DNA of 32,428 nt from an uncultured Bacteroidota bacterium. Lineage in GTDB: Bacteria > Bacteroidota > Bacteroidia > Bacteroidales > F082. A program made the translations under genes and the position numbers. The notes under the pieces are model-generated. The model saw only the letters and a list, made by a program, of their open reading frames with translations. It was not told the origin of the DNA and made no database searches. The stretch lies in contig CAJXKB010000034.1 in NCBI GenBank assembly GCA_913055825.1, positions 1-32,428 of the forward strand. The letters are read 5' to 3'. Of the stretch, positions 1 through 9,369 are shown piece after piece (within the stretch, counting starts at the first letter, position 1; each line of letters starts with the position of its first letter).

Positions 1-69
1 CCCGGTGAGGTTGGCGGGGGCATCAGCGCAGCAACCGCAGCCACCCAAAATAAAGCTTTCGGTAGTCAT
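1..69 (-). CDS. Partial N-terminus of an unidentified Cys-rich protein (runs off the left edge)
   Basis: Minus-strand frame starting with ATG at 69 and open to the window edge (23 codons). It reads MTTESFILGGCGCCADAPAN and then LTG. Three cysteines in a GGCGCC context suggest a metal or iron-sulfur site, but this is only a guess from 23 residues. It would be divergent from ruvA, with 100 bp between the two starts. The overlapping plus-strand frame is also open but reads through into ruvA and has no coding character. I do not recognise the family. It may be a chance open frame. Confidence 0.35.
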   Translation of the reverse strand, partial: MTTESFILGGCGCCADAPANLTG

Positions 70-123
70 AAAATATTATTTCATCAAATTCGGGCCTCAA
101 TGGCCGGCCTAAAGGATAAATTG

Positions 124-131
124 TATTTTTG
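124..131 (+). promoter_or_regulatory. Candidate -7 box of the ruvA-sprA promoter
   Basis: TATTTTTG matches the Bacteroidota primary-sigma -7 consensus TAnnTTTG. It lies 38 bp before the ruvA ATG. No convincing TTG is seen about 19 bp upstream, so the -33 half is weak. Confidence 0.4.
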
Positions 132-169
132 TATTTTTAGCCTTTTGCAAACAGAAAGCCTTAAGCCTC

Positions 170-751
170 ATGTACGATTATATCAGTGGAAAGTTAGTAG
201 AGAAATCACCTACCCGGGTTATTATTGATAATCAAGGTATTGGCTATGTTGTCAATATTTCGTTAAATACATTTGGAAAAATTAAGGACAAGGAAGCGAT
301 TAAGCTTTTTGTTCATTTTGTGGTACGCGAGGATGCCCAAATCTTTTATGGTTTTGCAGATGACAACGAAAGAAAACTGTTCCGGGCATTGATAAGTGTT
401 TCGGGCGTGGGAGCCAGTACGGCACGGCTTGTATTGTCATCGCTCACTACCGACGAGGCTTTTAGTGCCATTACCTCCGGAGACGCAGGTGTATTGCAGA
501 GTGTGAAGGGCATTGGGGGAAAAACGGCCCAGCGTATTGTTGTTGATTTAAAAGACAAACTCCTAAAAGCGGGCATTACGGGCGACAAAGTCGATTTTTC
601 ACACAATACATTAAAAGATGAAGCGTTATCAGGTTTACTGATTTTGGGCTTCAATAAATCCGTTGCATCCAAAGCCATTGAAAAGGTAATGAAACAAACG
701 GCTGTGGAAAGTGTTGAGGCTTTAATAAAAGAAGCACTGAAGATTCTTTAA
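170..751 (+). CDS. ruvA: Holliday junction branch migration protein RuvA
   Basis: 193 residues, the usual RuvA length. RuvA tetramers bind the four-way DNA junction and load the RuvB helicase for branch migration during recombinational repair. The N-terminal OB fold (about 1-62) opens MYDYISGKLVEK and contains the VREDAQIFYGF segment typical of RuvA. Two helix-hairpin-helix DNA-binding motifs follow: SVSGVGASTA (77-86) and SVKGIGGKTAQRIV (111-124). The C-terminal RuvB-contacting three-helix domain (about 148-193) is present, with EALSGLLILGF. The ATG at 170 is the only sensible start. The gene sits 31 bp upstream of sprA on the same strand, so the two are probably co-transcribed. ruvB and ruvC are not in the window. 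Confidence 0.97.
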   Translation: MYDYISGKLVEKSPTRVIIDNQGIGYVVNISLNTFGKIKDKEAIKLFVHFVVREDAQIFYGFADDNERKLFRALISVSGVGASTARLVLSSLTTDEAFSAITSGDAGVLQSVKGIGGKTAQRIVVDLKDKLLKAGITGDKVDFSHNTLKDEALSGLLILGFNKSVASKAIEKVMKQTAVESVEALIKEALKIL

Positions 752-782
752 TCATGCAATCTTAATTGGTAATATAGAGAAG

Positions 783-3700
783 TTGAGGGAATTACAGAAA
801 TACTTTTTCGGAACACTACTGTGTGTCTTTTTGCTTGTTTTAGTTGAGCTACCCTTGGGCAACCTTAAAGCCCAGCAAATTATTTCCGGTAAAAAAATTA
901 CTGCGGACAGCACACACCTGCATTTGCTTTACCCTTTTGCCGAAACTACCGGGAACCCTTATCTCGACAGTTTGACCCAAAGTCCGCTGTTTTTAAGGCC
1001 GCCTTCCAATTTAAAAAAAGAAATTATTTATAATCCCCTCACCAATACCTATCAATTTGTTACTAAAATTGGTGATTTTGAATATCGTACACCTACGACC
1101 CTCGATTTTAAAGATTTTCAGCAACTTGAATTAAAAAAGGGCGTTCAAAAATATTGGCAGGAAAGTACCCAAACCGCTGGCACGGCACAAGGTAAGCAAC
1201 TTATTCCTAAAATTTTTGTTCGTAGCAATACCTTTGAACAAATTTTTGGCAGCAACACTATTGACATCCGGCCACAGGGGTCGGCAGAAATAAGCTTTGG
1301 GGCGTTGTCCAATTTTCGTGACGATCCGTCTATTGACGTGCGGCAGCGCAGGACTACCAATTTCGATTTCAAAGAAAAAATCCAAATGAACGTAACGGCC
1401 AAAATTGGTGACAAACTCACCTTTAAAGCCGCTTATAACACCGAATCGGCCTTTAACTTTGAAAATACACTGAAACTTAAATACGTGGGTCATGAGGATG
1501 ATATTATCCAATCTATCGAAGCCGGTAATGTAAGTCTGCCACTGAATTCCACTTTGATTACCGGTGCACAGAGTTTGTTTGGCGTAAAAACCAAACTCCG
1601 CTTTGGGAAAACCACCATCACAGGTATTTTTTCGCAACAGCAAAGCGAAACTAAAAACATTACAATACAGAACGGTGCCAAGCAAAACAGTTTTACATTG
1701 AGCCCGCTCGATTATGAAGATAACCGGCATTTTTTTATCAGCCAGTATTTTCGCGATCATTATGAAAAAGCACTCAGCACTTTGCCTATCATTACGTCCG
1801 ATGTTAACATCACAAAAATTGAAGTATGGGTAACCAACATCGGGCCTGCCACCGAACAAAACCGTAACATTGTGGCTTTTACCGACCTTGGCGAAGGCAA
1901 ATCTTCCGAAATTTATAACAAGGTCATCACGCCTAAACCCGGCGGTGTTTTTCCTTCTAACCATTCCAACAATTTGTTGGACAATTTGGATACTGCACAG
2001 GTGAGGGACATCAACAGGGTAACCAATTACCTCACCGGGGACCCACTGGGAATTGGGCAGTACAATTATTTTGTGGCCGGCGAAGATTTCGTCAAACTTG
2101 AAAACGCGCGACGGCTGAAACCTTCGGAATACACCGTAAACACAAAATTGGGTTTTATTTCATTAAATACAGCACTCAACCGCGACCAGGTGCTGGCCGT
2201 AGCCGTTCAATACACAGTAATCGGGCACAACAAAGTATTCCAAATCGGGGAATTTTCAGACCAGGGTGTTACCTCACCCAGAAACCTTATTGTCAAATTA
2301 TTAAAAAGTAACACGCTGAATACACATATGCCCATGTGGAATTTAATGATGAAAAATGTGTATTCCATCGGGGCTTATCAGGTACAAAGTAAGGATTTTG
2401 TGTTAAACATTTTGTATTCAGGAGACAAACAAGGTGTTCCCACGGGCTATTTTATGGAGGGGCCGTCGGCTGTCCGTGGAATTCCACTTATCCATTTGAT
2501 GGGATTGGATCGGCTCGATCAGCAGTTGAACCCGATTAAGGGTGGAGATGGCTTTTTTGACTTTATTGATGGGGCTGCCACGCGTGGCGGGACTTTCCAG
2601 TCTAACAACGGACGCATATTTTTCCCGGAGCTTGAGCCTTTTGGCGAATATATCCGCGATTCGATTTTTCCTAACAACCCGGAACTTGCCAATAAATATG
2701 CCTACGATTCGCTTTATTCAATGACCAAAACAGGGGCTGAACAATATCCTGATAAAAATAAATTTATTTTAGAAGGTTATTATAAATCGCAATCGGGTTC
2801 CGACATCAGCCTCAATGCAATGAACGTTCCTCCCGGGTCGGTAAAAGTTACCGCTGGCGGTGTTCCACTTACTGAGAATGTGGATTATACAGTAGATTAC
2901 ACTTTGGGGCGTGTCACCATTTTAAATGATGGCATATTAAGTTCGGGCACGCCCATTCATGTTTCGCTTGAGAACAATTCTATGTTCAATCTTCAGCAAA
3001 AACGCATGATGGGCATTCATATCGATCATGAGATCAATCCGTACCTACACCTTGGCGGAACAATTCTTAACCTAAACGAACGTCCTTTAACACAGAAAGT
3101 TAATTATGGTGAAGACCCCATTTCAAACACCATTTGGGGCATGGATCTGGCGTATTCAAAAGAATCGCGCCGGCTTACCAAGTGGATGGCTCATTTGCCG
3201 GGTGTTTCGGCCAAAATCCCTTCAAAAATTAATTTCAATGCCGAATTTGCACAGTTTCTTCCCGGCCATTCAAAAACAGTCGGGAAAACGGGAACCAGCT
3301 ATATTGATGATTTTGAAGGATCGAAATCGACCATTGACCTGATGAATGTTGGATCCTGGTTTTTAGCCAGTACCCCGCAGGGACAACCGTCACTTTTTCC
3401 GGAAGCTTATTCGCGAAGCGGACTCAGTTACGGGAAAAACCGCGCCCGTTTTGCCTGGTATATTATCGACCCGACTATTTTTTATGATATTCGCGGAACC
3501 TATCGTCCCAAAAATATTACAAAAGACGAAATTTCTAAAAATTCAACACGTCAGGTATTGGAAACCGAAGTGTTTCCCAACAAAGACATTCCCAATGGTA
3601 CTCCCACTAATATTCCGGTGCTGAACCTGGCATTTTACCCCTCCGATCGTGGGGAATACAATTATGATGTGGCCCCCGGCAACTATTCGGCCGGACTGAA

Positions 3701-6700
3701 AGCCAACGGTGAACTGGCTGATCCGCAAAGCCGATGGGGTGGCGTAATGCGAAGCCTGGAAACTACTGATTTTGAAGCAGCCAACATTCAATATATTGAA
3801 TTCTGGATGATGGATCCTTTCACCGAAGACCCTGATAATAGCGGAGACTTGTACATAGATTTGGGTGATGTTTCTGAAGATATTTTGCACGATGGCCGTA
3901 AAAGTTATGAAAACGGCTTGCCCACCAGCGCTGTGGTACAAAATGTCGATACCACACTTTGGGGAATTGTACCCACACAACAAGCTTTGGTACAGTCGTT
4001 TAGTAATGTTGCAGGATCACGTGCCTTTCAGGATGTGGGATACGATGGCCTTAGCAGTAATAATGAAGACACCTTTTTTAAGCAGAACTATTTAAAACTG
4101 ATTAATGACCGTTACGGGACAAATTCGGCAGCCTATCAGGAAGCCCTAAAAGACCCTTCTGCCGATGATTATCATTATTACCGGGGTACCGATTATGATA
4201 ATGATCCCAAATATGCCGACATAAATGAGCGTTACAAACGTTACAACGGGCCGGAAGGCAATTCGCCAACGGATGCCGAAAGCAAAGAGCGCTATAACAC
4301 AACAGCAACCAACCTCCCCAACAAAGAGGACATCAATAACGATAACACCCTGAGTGAATCGGAACGCTATTATCAGTATAAAATCAAGCTGGACCCGGCT
4401 GATATGGTCGTTGGGAAAAATCACATTGCCGACGTACACGAAGCAGCCAACATTCGCCTGCCCAATGGTGAAATTACCAGTGTAAAATGGTACCAGTTTA
4501 AAATTCCGGTACGACTACCTGACAAGGTTGTGGGCAATATCAAAGATTTTCAATCCATTCGCTTTATGCGGCTGTTTATGCGCGGTTTTTCAAAACCTAT
4601 CATATGCCGGTTTGCCACATTCGATTTGGTACGTGGCGAATGGAAAACTTATAACCATTCATTGTTAACGCAGGGAGAATATCTCACGGGTGATGCCGGC
4701 AACCGAACCAACTTTGTAACTTCAACGGTAAATGTGGAAGAAAATTCAAACCGCATTCCCATTCCTTACGTAATTCCTCCCGGCATCGAAAGAGAAATAA
4801 ATTTTGGTACAACCAATTATGTGCGCCTCAACGAACAATCGCTGCAATTGACGGTAAACAATTTGTTGGATGGCGATGCGCGTGGTGCCTATAAAAATAC
4901 CAGTTTCGATTTCAGGCAATACAAGAAAATAAAAATGTTTGTCCATGCCGAGAAGCGTTATCAGCAGGAGGATTTAAAAACCGGCGATTTGACGGTGTTT
5001 GTCAGAATTGGTTCCGACTTTACACAAAACTATTACGAATATGAAATGCCATTGCAATTTACACCCTGGTACACACCATCGTCCGATCCTGATGCCATTT
5101 GGCCGGTAGCCAACCGCATGGTTATCGATCTCGACAAGTTGGTTCAGGTAAAACAAAACCGTAACATCGCCATGCGCCAGCAAAACAGTAACGTTCAATT
5201 GTTAAAACCTTATGTGGAGTATGATGGGGCTGATAAGATTACAGTTGTGGGGAATCCCAATTTTGGTGACGTGAAAGGTATTTTAATTGGCGTCAGGAAC
5301 CCAAAACAAAAGGGTACTGATTTGAATGACGACGGTGAAAGTAAAGATGCTATCATATGGGTGGACGAACTCCGTTTGACCGATTTCAACAAATCGCCCG
5401 GATGGGCAGGAACAGGGCGCCTTGAAGCCAATTTGAACGATTTGGGACGTGTAATGGTAAGTGGGTCATACAAATCAGCGGGATTCGGAAGTGTCGAACA
5501 AAAAATAAATGATATTTCACAGGACAATACAACCAACTATGCCGTATCAACCGATTTGGATTTAGGGAAAATACTGCCTAAAAAAACAGGATTGAAAATT
5601 CCGGTACATTTCGATTACGGCAAGGGAAACATTACACCTAAATATAATCCCCTAAATCCGGATACACGTTTAAAAGATGAACTGGCCACATATGCAGACC
5701 GGATTGTTCGGGATTCGGTGAGAAACCTTGCTATCGATTATACCCGGCGCACCAGTATTAATGTGATGAACCTGCGGAAAGAACGTACTTACAGTAAAGG
5801 TAAAAAACAAAGAAAACCCCATTTCTACGATTTGGAAAATTTCAATGTCAGCTTTGCCTATTCGCAAATTTATCATCACAATATCGACATCAGGTCCGAT
5901 TTACTGAACACTTATCAGGGCGGACTGGGATATAATTTTAACAATCGCCCGAAAAACTATAAACCTTTCGGGAAATCCAAAGTATTGTCATCTCCCTGGC
6001 TTAAATGGCTGAAAGACTTCAATTTTTATCTGCTTCCTAAGAACCTGTCGTTCCGGACTGATATGAACCGCGTGTTCAATAAGCGAATGTATCGCGACAA
6101 AAGTTTTGGCCACATCATTACCTATCCGACTTACAAACGGTTATGGAACTGGAACCGCGATTACACCCTGAAATATGATTTTTCGCGTTCGTTGTCGCTG
6201 GAGTACGTAGCCGGTGCAAAAGCTTATATTCGTGAGCCACAAATTTATCCCGACAAGGAAACGAAAGAATGGGAAGAGTATAAACGCGAAGTGTGGAGCG
6301 AAATTGGCAGCATGGGAACGCTTCAAAATTTTAATCAGTCGGTGAAATTGACATATAAAGTTCCGCTAAACAAATTTCCTCTTACCGACTGGCTGAACTT
6401 ATCGTCCAGCTACCAGGTGCAATACAACTGGAATGCTTCGCCGGTAGCAATTCAGGGCCGTTTTGGCAACACCATCGAAAATGCCAGGAACATTCAGTTA
6501 AATGGAAGTGCCGATTTTAACAAGCTCTACAACAAAGTGCCATTTTTGAAGAAATTGAATCGCAGTAACAACCGCAGGCCCGTTCGCCGGAGGAGTTTTG
6601 CACGGCCTGTGCCCAAAAAGGTAAGCGACAGCACGCAGTCGAAACGAGGCAATGGTAAACAATGGGGTAAAAAAATTGGCGAAGGTTTCCTTCGCACCCT

Positions 6701-8075
6701 TATGATGATTAAAAAAGCCAGCTTCGTTTACCGCAGATCCGACGGAACCCGTTTGCCGGGATTTATGCCTGTTCCCGATATGGTTGGCCTAAACTTTGCT
6801 ACCGGAGCACCCGGACTTGCTTTTGTGTTGGGCAGCCAGCAAGATCTTCGTACCAAAGCTACCCGAAACGGCTGGCTCACGTATGACACCGTATTGAACC
6901 AGGCTTATGTGACAAAGCTTACCGAACAAATGTCGTATAAAATAAATGCCAACATCCTGAACACCATCAAAATTGATGTGAACGGGAACCGTATTTTTGC
7001 CAATAATTACACATCTTATTATCGCTTCGATCCCTCCTCAAGCGACTTTGTGAATTTTTCGCCCCAGGCAGCAGGGAATTTCAGCGTTTCTTATCCTTTC
7101 ATCCGTACATCGTTTGAGAAAACCGATTCCACTAACTTCTCAAAAGCATTTGAACAATTCAAAAGTAACAGAGTTGCCATTGCTAAACGACTGGCGCGAA
7201 ACAACCCTGAATGGTCAGGCCGTTATGTGTACGACAGCCTCACAGGACAAAATTTCCCGTTGGGATACGGACCGACCCAACAGCAGGTGATGTATTATGC
7301 TTTTTTATCTGCGTATTCCGGGCAAAGTGCAGAAACGTTTCGGATTGGAGATCCGTTTCCGGCTTATCCGCTACCCAACTGGCGGGTAACTTTCAGCGGG
7401 TTGACCAATATAAAAGCCATTGGCAAAATTTTCCGCTCTTTAAATATTAGTCATGGTTATAGCTCAATTCTGAGTATTAACTCCTGGAAAACAAACATGG
7501 TTTACGATGAGAATAATCCTTCAAAAACTTTTGACAACAGTACAAACTTTATCAATCAATACGACTTGGGCGTGGTTTCTTTTATGGAACAATACAGTCC
7601 GTTGATTGGCATTGACTTTACCATGAGAAATAGTCTTGGTGCCAAGCTGGCCTATAAAAAATCAAGGAATATCGTACTGAGTTTTGTAAACAACCAACTG
7701 ACCGAAATTGACAGTAAAGAGGTTGTTGTAGGCCTGAGTTATCGTATGAAAGGCTTGCATTTCTCTATCGGAAGCTTTTCAGGAAGGCGGCCATCACGGA
7801 AATCGAGAAAATACAATACCGATCTTAACCTGAAAATGGATTTCGGTATCCGCGACAACAAAACCATTTTACGACGTATTGATGAGGCCAATGAACAAAT
7901 ATCGGCCGGTGCCAAACAATATACTTTGAATTTTTCGGCCGATTATAATCTAAGCCAAAGTTTGCAACTGCGGGCCTACTTCAACTGGAACAATAACAAT
8001 CCGTACATTTCGTCTCAACTTCCAAATGCCACCACCAGCGGGGGATTTACGATACGTTTTAACCTGGCACAGTAA
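783..8075 (+). CDS. sprA: SprA, giant outer-membrane translocon of the type IX secretion system / gliding motility
   Basis: 2430 residues. In Flavobacterium johnsoniae SprA is the very large outer-membrane barrel through which T9SS cargo crosses, so this protein should sit in the outer membrane. A signal peptide is visible (MRELQKYFFGTLLCVFLLVL, cleavage probably after NLKA). Recognisable SprA blocks include IRPQGSAEISFG (about 163-174), the region around FKEKIQMNVTAKIGDKLTF (about 196-214), SPLDYEDNRHFFISQYFRDHY, and repeated long beta-strand stretches. The chain ends in an aromatic-alternating strand (GGFTIRFNLAQ), as expected of a barrel. The start is TTG at 783: no in-frame ATG lies between ruvA and the signal peptide, and TTG gives a complete n-h-c signal region. 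The frame is intact over 7.3 kb. Other T9SS genes (gldK-N, porV) are not in the window. Confidence 0.95.
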   Translation: MRELQKYFFGTLLCVFLLVLVELPLGNLKAQQIISGKKITADSTHLHLLYPFAETTGNPYLDSLTQSPLFLRPPSNLKKEIIYNPLTNTYQFVTKIGDFEYRTPTTLDFKDFQQLELKKGVQKYWQESTQTAGTAQGKQLIPKIFVRSNTFEQIFGSNTIDIRPQGSAEISFGALSNFRDDPSIDVRQRRTTNFDFKEKIQMNVTAKIGDKLTFKAAYNTESAFNFENTLKLKYVGHEDDIIQSIEAGNVSLPLNSTLITGAQSLFGVKTKLRFGKTTITGIFSQQQSETKNITIQNGAKQNSFTLSPLDYEDNRHFFISQYFRDHYEKALSTLPIITSDVNITKIEVWVTNIGPATEQNRNIVAFTDLGEGKSSEIYNKVITPKPGGVFPSNHSNNLLDNLDTAQVRDINRVTNYLTGDPLGIGQYNYFVAGEDFVKLENARRLKPSEYTVNTKLGFISLNTALNRDQVLAVAVQYTVIGHNKVFQIGEFSDQGVTSPRNLIVKLLKSNTLNTHMPMWNLMMKNVYSIGAYQVQSKDFVLNILYSGDKQGVPTGYFMEGPSAVRGIPLIHLMGLDRLDQQLNPIKGGDGFFDFIDGAATRGGTFQSNNGRIFFPELEPFGEYIRDSIFPNNPELANKYAYDSLYSMTKTGAEQYPDKNKFILEGYYKSQSGSDISLNAMNVPPGSVKVTAGGVPLTENVDYTVDYTLGRVTILNDGILSSGTPIHVSLENNSMFNLQQKRMMGIHIDHEINPYLHLGGTILNLNERPLTQKVNYGEDPISNTIWGMDLAYSKESRRLTKWMAHLPGVSAKIPSKINFNAEFAQFLPGHSKTVGKTGTSYIDDFEGSKSTIDLMNVGSWFLASTPQGQPSLFPEAYSRSGLSYGKNRARFAWYIIDPTIFYDIRGTYRPKNITKDEISKNSTRQVLETEVFPNKDIPNGTPTNIPVLNLAFYPSDRGEYNYDVAPGNYSAGLKANGELADPQSRWGGVMRSLETTDFEAANIQYIEFWMMDPFTEDPDNSGDLYIDLGDVSEDILHDGRKSYENGLPTSAVVQNVDTTLWGIVPTQQALVQSFSNVAGSRAFQDVGYDGLSSNNEDTFFKQNYLKLINDRYGTNSAAYQEALKDPSADDYHYYRGTDYDNDPKYADINERYKRYNGPEGNSPTDAESKERYNTTATNLPNKEDINNDNTLSESERYYQYKIKLDPADMVVGKNHIADVHEAANIRLPNGEITSVKWYQFKIPVRLPDKVVGNIKDFQSIRFMRLFMRGFSKPIICRFATFDLVRGEWKTYNHSLLTQGEYLTGDAGNRTNFVTSTVNVEENSNRIPIPYVIPPGIEREINFGTTNYVRLNEQSLQLTVNNLLDGDARGAYKNTSFDFRQYKKIKMFVHAEKRYQQEDLKTGDLTVFVRIGSDFTQNYYEYEMPLQFTPWYTPSSDPDAIWPVANRMVIDLDKLVQVKQNRNIAMRQQNSNVQLLKPYVEYDGADKITVVGNPNFGDVKGILIGVRNPKQKGTDLNDDGESKDAIIWVDELRLTDFNKSPGWAGTGRLEANLNDLGRVMVSGSYKSAGFGSVEQKINDISQDNTTNYAVSTDLDLGKILPKKTGLKIPVHFDYGKGNITPKYNPLNPDTRLKDELATYADRIVRDSVRNLAIDYTRRTSINVMNLRKERTYSKGKKQRKPHFYDLENFNVSFAYSQIYHHNIDIRSDLLNTYQGGLGYNFNNRPKNYKPFGKSKVLSSPWLKWLKDFNFYLLPKNLSFRTDMNRVFNKRMYRDKSFGHIITYPTYKRLWNWNRDYTLKYDFSRSLSLEYVAGAKAYIREPQIYPDKETKEWEEYKREVWSEIGSMGTLQNFNQSVKLTYKVPLNKFPLTDWLNLSSSYQVQYNWNASPVAIQGRFGNTIENARNIQLNGSADFNKLYNKVPFLKKLNRSNNRRPVRRRSFARPVPKKVSDSTQSKRGNGKQWGKKIGEGFLRTLMMIKKASFVYRRSDGTRLPGFMPVPDMVGLNFATGAPGLAFVLGSQQDLRTKATRNGWLTYDTVLNQAYVTKLTEQMSYKINANILNTIKIDVNGNRIFANNYTSYYRFDPSSSDFVNFSPQAAGNFSVSYPFIRTSFEKTDSTNFSKAFEQFKSNRVAIAKRLARNNPEWSGRYVYDSLTGQNFPLGYGPTQQQVMYYAFLSAYSGQSAETFRIGDPFPAYPLPNWRVTFSGLTNIKAIGKIFRSLNISHGYSSILSINSWKTNMVYDENNPSKTFDNSTNFINQYDLGVVSFMEQYSPLIGIDFTMRNSLGAKLAYKKSRNIVLSFVNNQLTEIDSKEVVVGLSYRMKGLHFSIGSFSGRRPSRKSRKYNTDLNLKMDFGIRDNKTILRRIDEANEQISAGAKQYTLNFSADYNLSQSLQLRAYFNWNNNNPYISSQLPNATTSGGFTIRFNLAQ

Positions 8076-8087
8076 ATTATTTCCTTT

Positions 8088-8280
8088 GCCTTATATCCGC
8101 AAGAGTCTGTCTGCTGCAAGCTCTAATAGCACGCCACTATTGACAATGCTCGCTTGAAGTTCCTCACCGTAGCTACCCCCGATGGTTATCGGGGACGCTT
8201 GCGGTACTTCTTCGCTGCGCTTCCCAATATTGACGCACTATTCAAGCTTTCGCTATGAAACACCCTTGCGGATATAAGGC
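8088..8280. repeat. 193-bp near-palindromic intergenic element (MITE-like or structured RNA)
   Basis: The ends are a perfect 16-bp inverted repeat: GCCTTATATCCGCAAG at 8088-8103 and its complement at 8265-8280. Inside, 8117-8142 pairs with 8225-8250 at 19 of 26 positions. The centre is a perfect hairpin, CCCCGAT (8177-8183), loop GGTT, ATCGGGG (8188-8194). The flanking parts of the inner arms are also loosely complementary (ACCG blocks near 8166 and 8203). The element is flanked by TTT on both sides, a possible 3-bp target duplication. There is no coding frame and no T-tract. It lies between the sprA stop and the ptb promoter. It could be a non-autonomous mobile element, a REP-like repeat or a long RNA hairpin. 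No second copy is seen in the window. Confidence 0.7.
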
Positions 8281-8356
8281 TTTAGAAATTTAGCTGCAAA
8301 CTAGCAACTTTCTATCAAGGCTGCTTTTATTTTAAATCATCCCCTTTTACACCGTG

Positions 8357-8372
8357 AAACAAACGTTTGTTT
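8357..8372. promoter_or_regulatory. Perfect 16-bp palindrome, candidate operator over the ptb promoter
   Basis: AAACAAAC followed immediately by its reverse complement GTTTGTTT, centred between 8364 and 8365. It covers the -33 box of the ptb promoter, so a dimeric repressor bound here would block RNA polymerase. A single half-site (AAACAAAC) recurs at 9346-9353 just before buk. The cognate regulator is not in the window. Confidence 0.5.
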
Positions 8373-8394
8373 TCCCTGTTTTATCGTACTTTTG
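8366..8394 (+). promoter_or_regulatory. Bacteroidota-type promoter for ptb-buk
   Basis: -33 box TTTG (8366-8369), 17-bp spacer, -7 box TACTTTTG (8387-8394), an exact TAnnTTTG match. The ptb ATG lies 31 bp after the -7 box. This is one of the two best promoter matches in the window. Confidence 0.75.
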
Positions 8395-8424
8395 CCACAT
8401 CTTTAGAAGAAAAAAATCAGCACG

Positions 8425-9327
8425 ATGATCAGGAAATTAGACGAATTATTTTTAGAATTAAAAAGCCGTGAAAGTAAACGGCTGGTAGTGGCTTTTGCCA
8501 ACGATGCCCACAGTATTGGTGCTGCAGGCAAAGCCGTTGGCATGGGAATTGTGAAAGCTACACTGGTGGGCGACCGCGAACAAATTAAGAAGGCCTGTTT
8601 GCAGGAAAATATCGACATCAACAAATTTGAAATTGTACACGAAACCGAAGAAATTGCTGCAACCCGTAAAGCTGTGAAGCTGATAAATGAAGGCAAAGGT
8701 GACATGCTGATGAAAGGGCTGGTGAGTACCGATAAATACATGCGGGCAATCCTTGATAAAGAAAACGGATTGATGTTGCACAAGGCCATTCTCAGCCACG
8801 TTACCGTGATGGAAAACCCGAATTATCATAAGCTGCTGATTGTTGGAGATGTAGCCATTATTCCCGCACCTGAACTCAAAGAAAAAATTGCAATTACAAA
8901 TTATCTCATTCAAGTGGCACAAGCATTGGGAATTAATAAGCCCAAAGTGGCTGTACTGGCGGCTACCGAGCAGGTGATGCCAAAAATGCCGGCTTGTGTT
9001 GATGCAGCATTAATTTCAAAAATGGCCGACCGCGAACAGATTAAAGGGGCCTTTGTTGAAGGACCACTGGCATTGGATGTGGCTATTGATAAGGAAAGTG
9101 CTGAAATTAAAAAACTTGAAAACGAAGTGGTGGGCGATGCCGATTGCCTCGTATTCCCCAATATTGAAGCGGGTAATGTATTTTACAAAGCCAACACCAA
9201 ACTGGCCGGGGGCGAACAGGGGGCCATCGTTGTAGGTGCCAAAGTGCCGGTAGTACTTTCTTCGCGGGGTGACAGCATAAAAACCAAATTATACTCTATT
9301 GCTTTGGCTGCTATTTCAGCTAAATAG
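8425..9327 (+). CDS. ptb: Phosphate butyryltransferase (phosphate acyl-transferase family)
   Basis: 300 residues, the usual Ptb length. The enzyme exchanges CoA for phosphate on butyryl-CoA or branched short acyl-CoAs in the cytoplasm. It belongs to the PTA/PTB family: VEGPLALD (211-218), DADCLVFPNIEAGNVFYK (238-255) and PVVLSSRGDS (275-284) are characteristic blocks, and the N-terminal half has the family's VVAFANDAHSIGA segment. It is followed after 42 bp by buk, which assigns it to the butyryl-phosphate pathway rather than acetate. In Bacteroidota, ptb-buk may serve butyrate formation or the use of branched-chain acyl-CoA from amino acids; the sequence does not decide. It has a clear promoter with a palindrome over the -33 box. 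Confidence 0.92.
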   Translation: MIRKLDELFLELKSRESKRLVVAFANDAHSIGAAGKAVGMGIVKATLVGDREQIKKACLQENIDINKFEIVHETEEIAATRKAVKLINEGKGDMLMKGLVSTDKYMRAILDKENGLMLHKAILSHVTVMENPNYHKLLIVGDVAIIPAPELKEKIAITNYLIQVAQALGINKPKVAVLAATEQVMPKMPACVDAALISKMADREQIKGAFVEGPLALDVAIDKESAEIKKLENEVVGDADCLVFPNIEAGNVFYKANTKLAGGEQGAIVVGAKVPVVLSSRGDSIKTKLYSIALAAISAK

Positions 9328-9329
9328 TG

Positions 9330-9337
9330 TAATTTTG
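9330..9337 (+). promoter_or_regulatory. Possible internal -7 box ahead of buk
   Basis: TAATTTTG matches TAnnTTTG and begins just after the ptb stop, 32 bp before the buk ATG. A TTTG lies at 9303-9306, 23 bp upstream, a slightly long spacer. It shares the run TTTTGCCAC with the ptb -7 region. It may give buk a secondary promoter. Confidence 0.3.
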
Positions 9338-9369
9338 CCACCTTAAAACAAACAGCTTATCTCAATCGT

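Noticed and set aside
1131-1964. 277-codon antisense open frame inside sprA
   Set aside because: No start context or recognisable domain; it mirrors the codon pattern of sprA on the other strand.
8088-8280. Integron attC-like recombination site
   Set aside because: The palindrome has no GTTRRRY/RYYYAAC core sites and no cassette structure around it.
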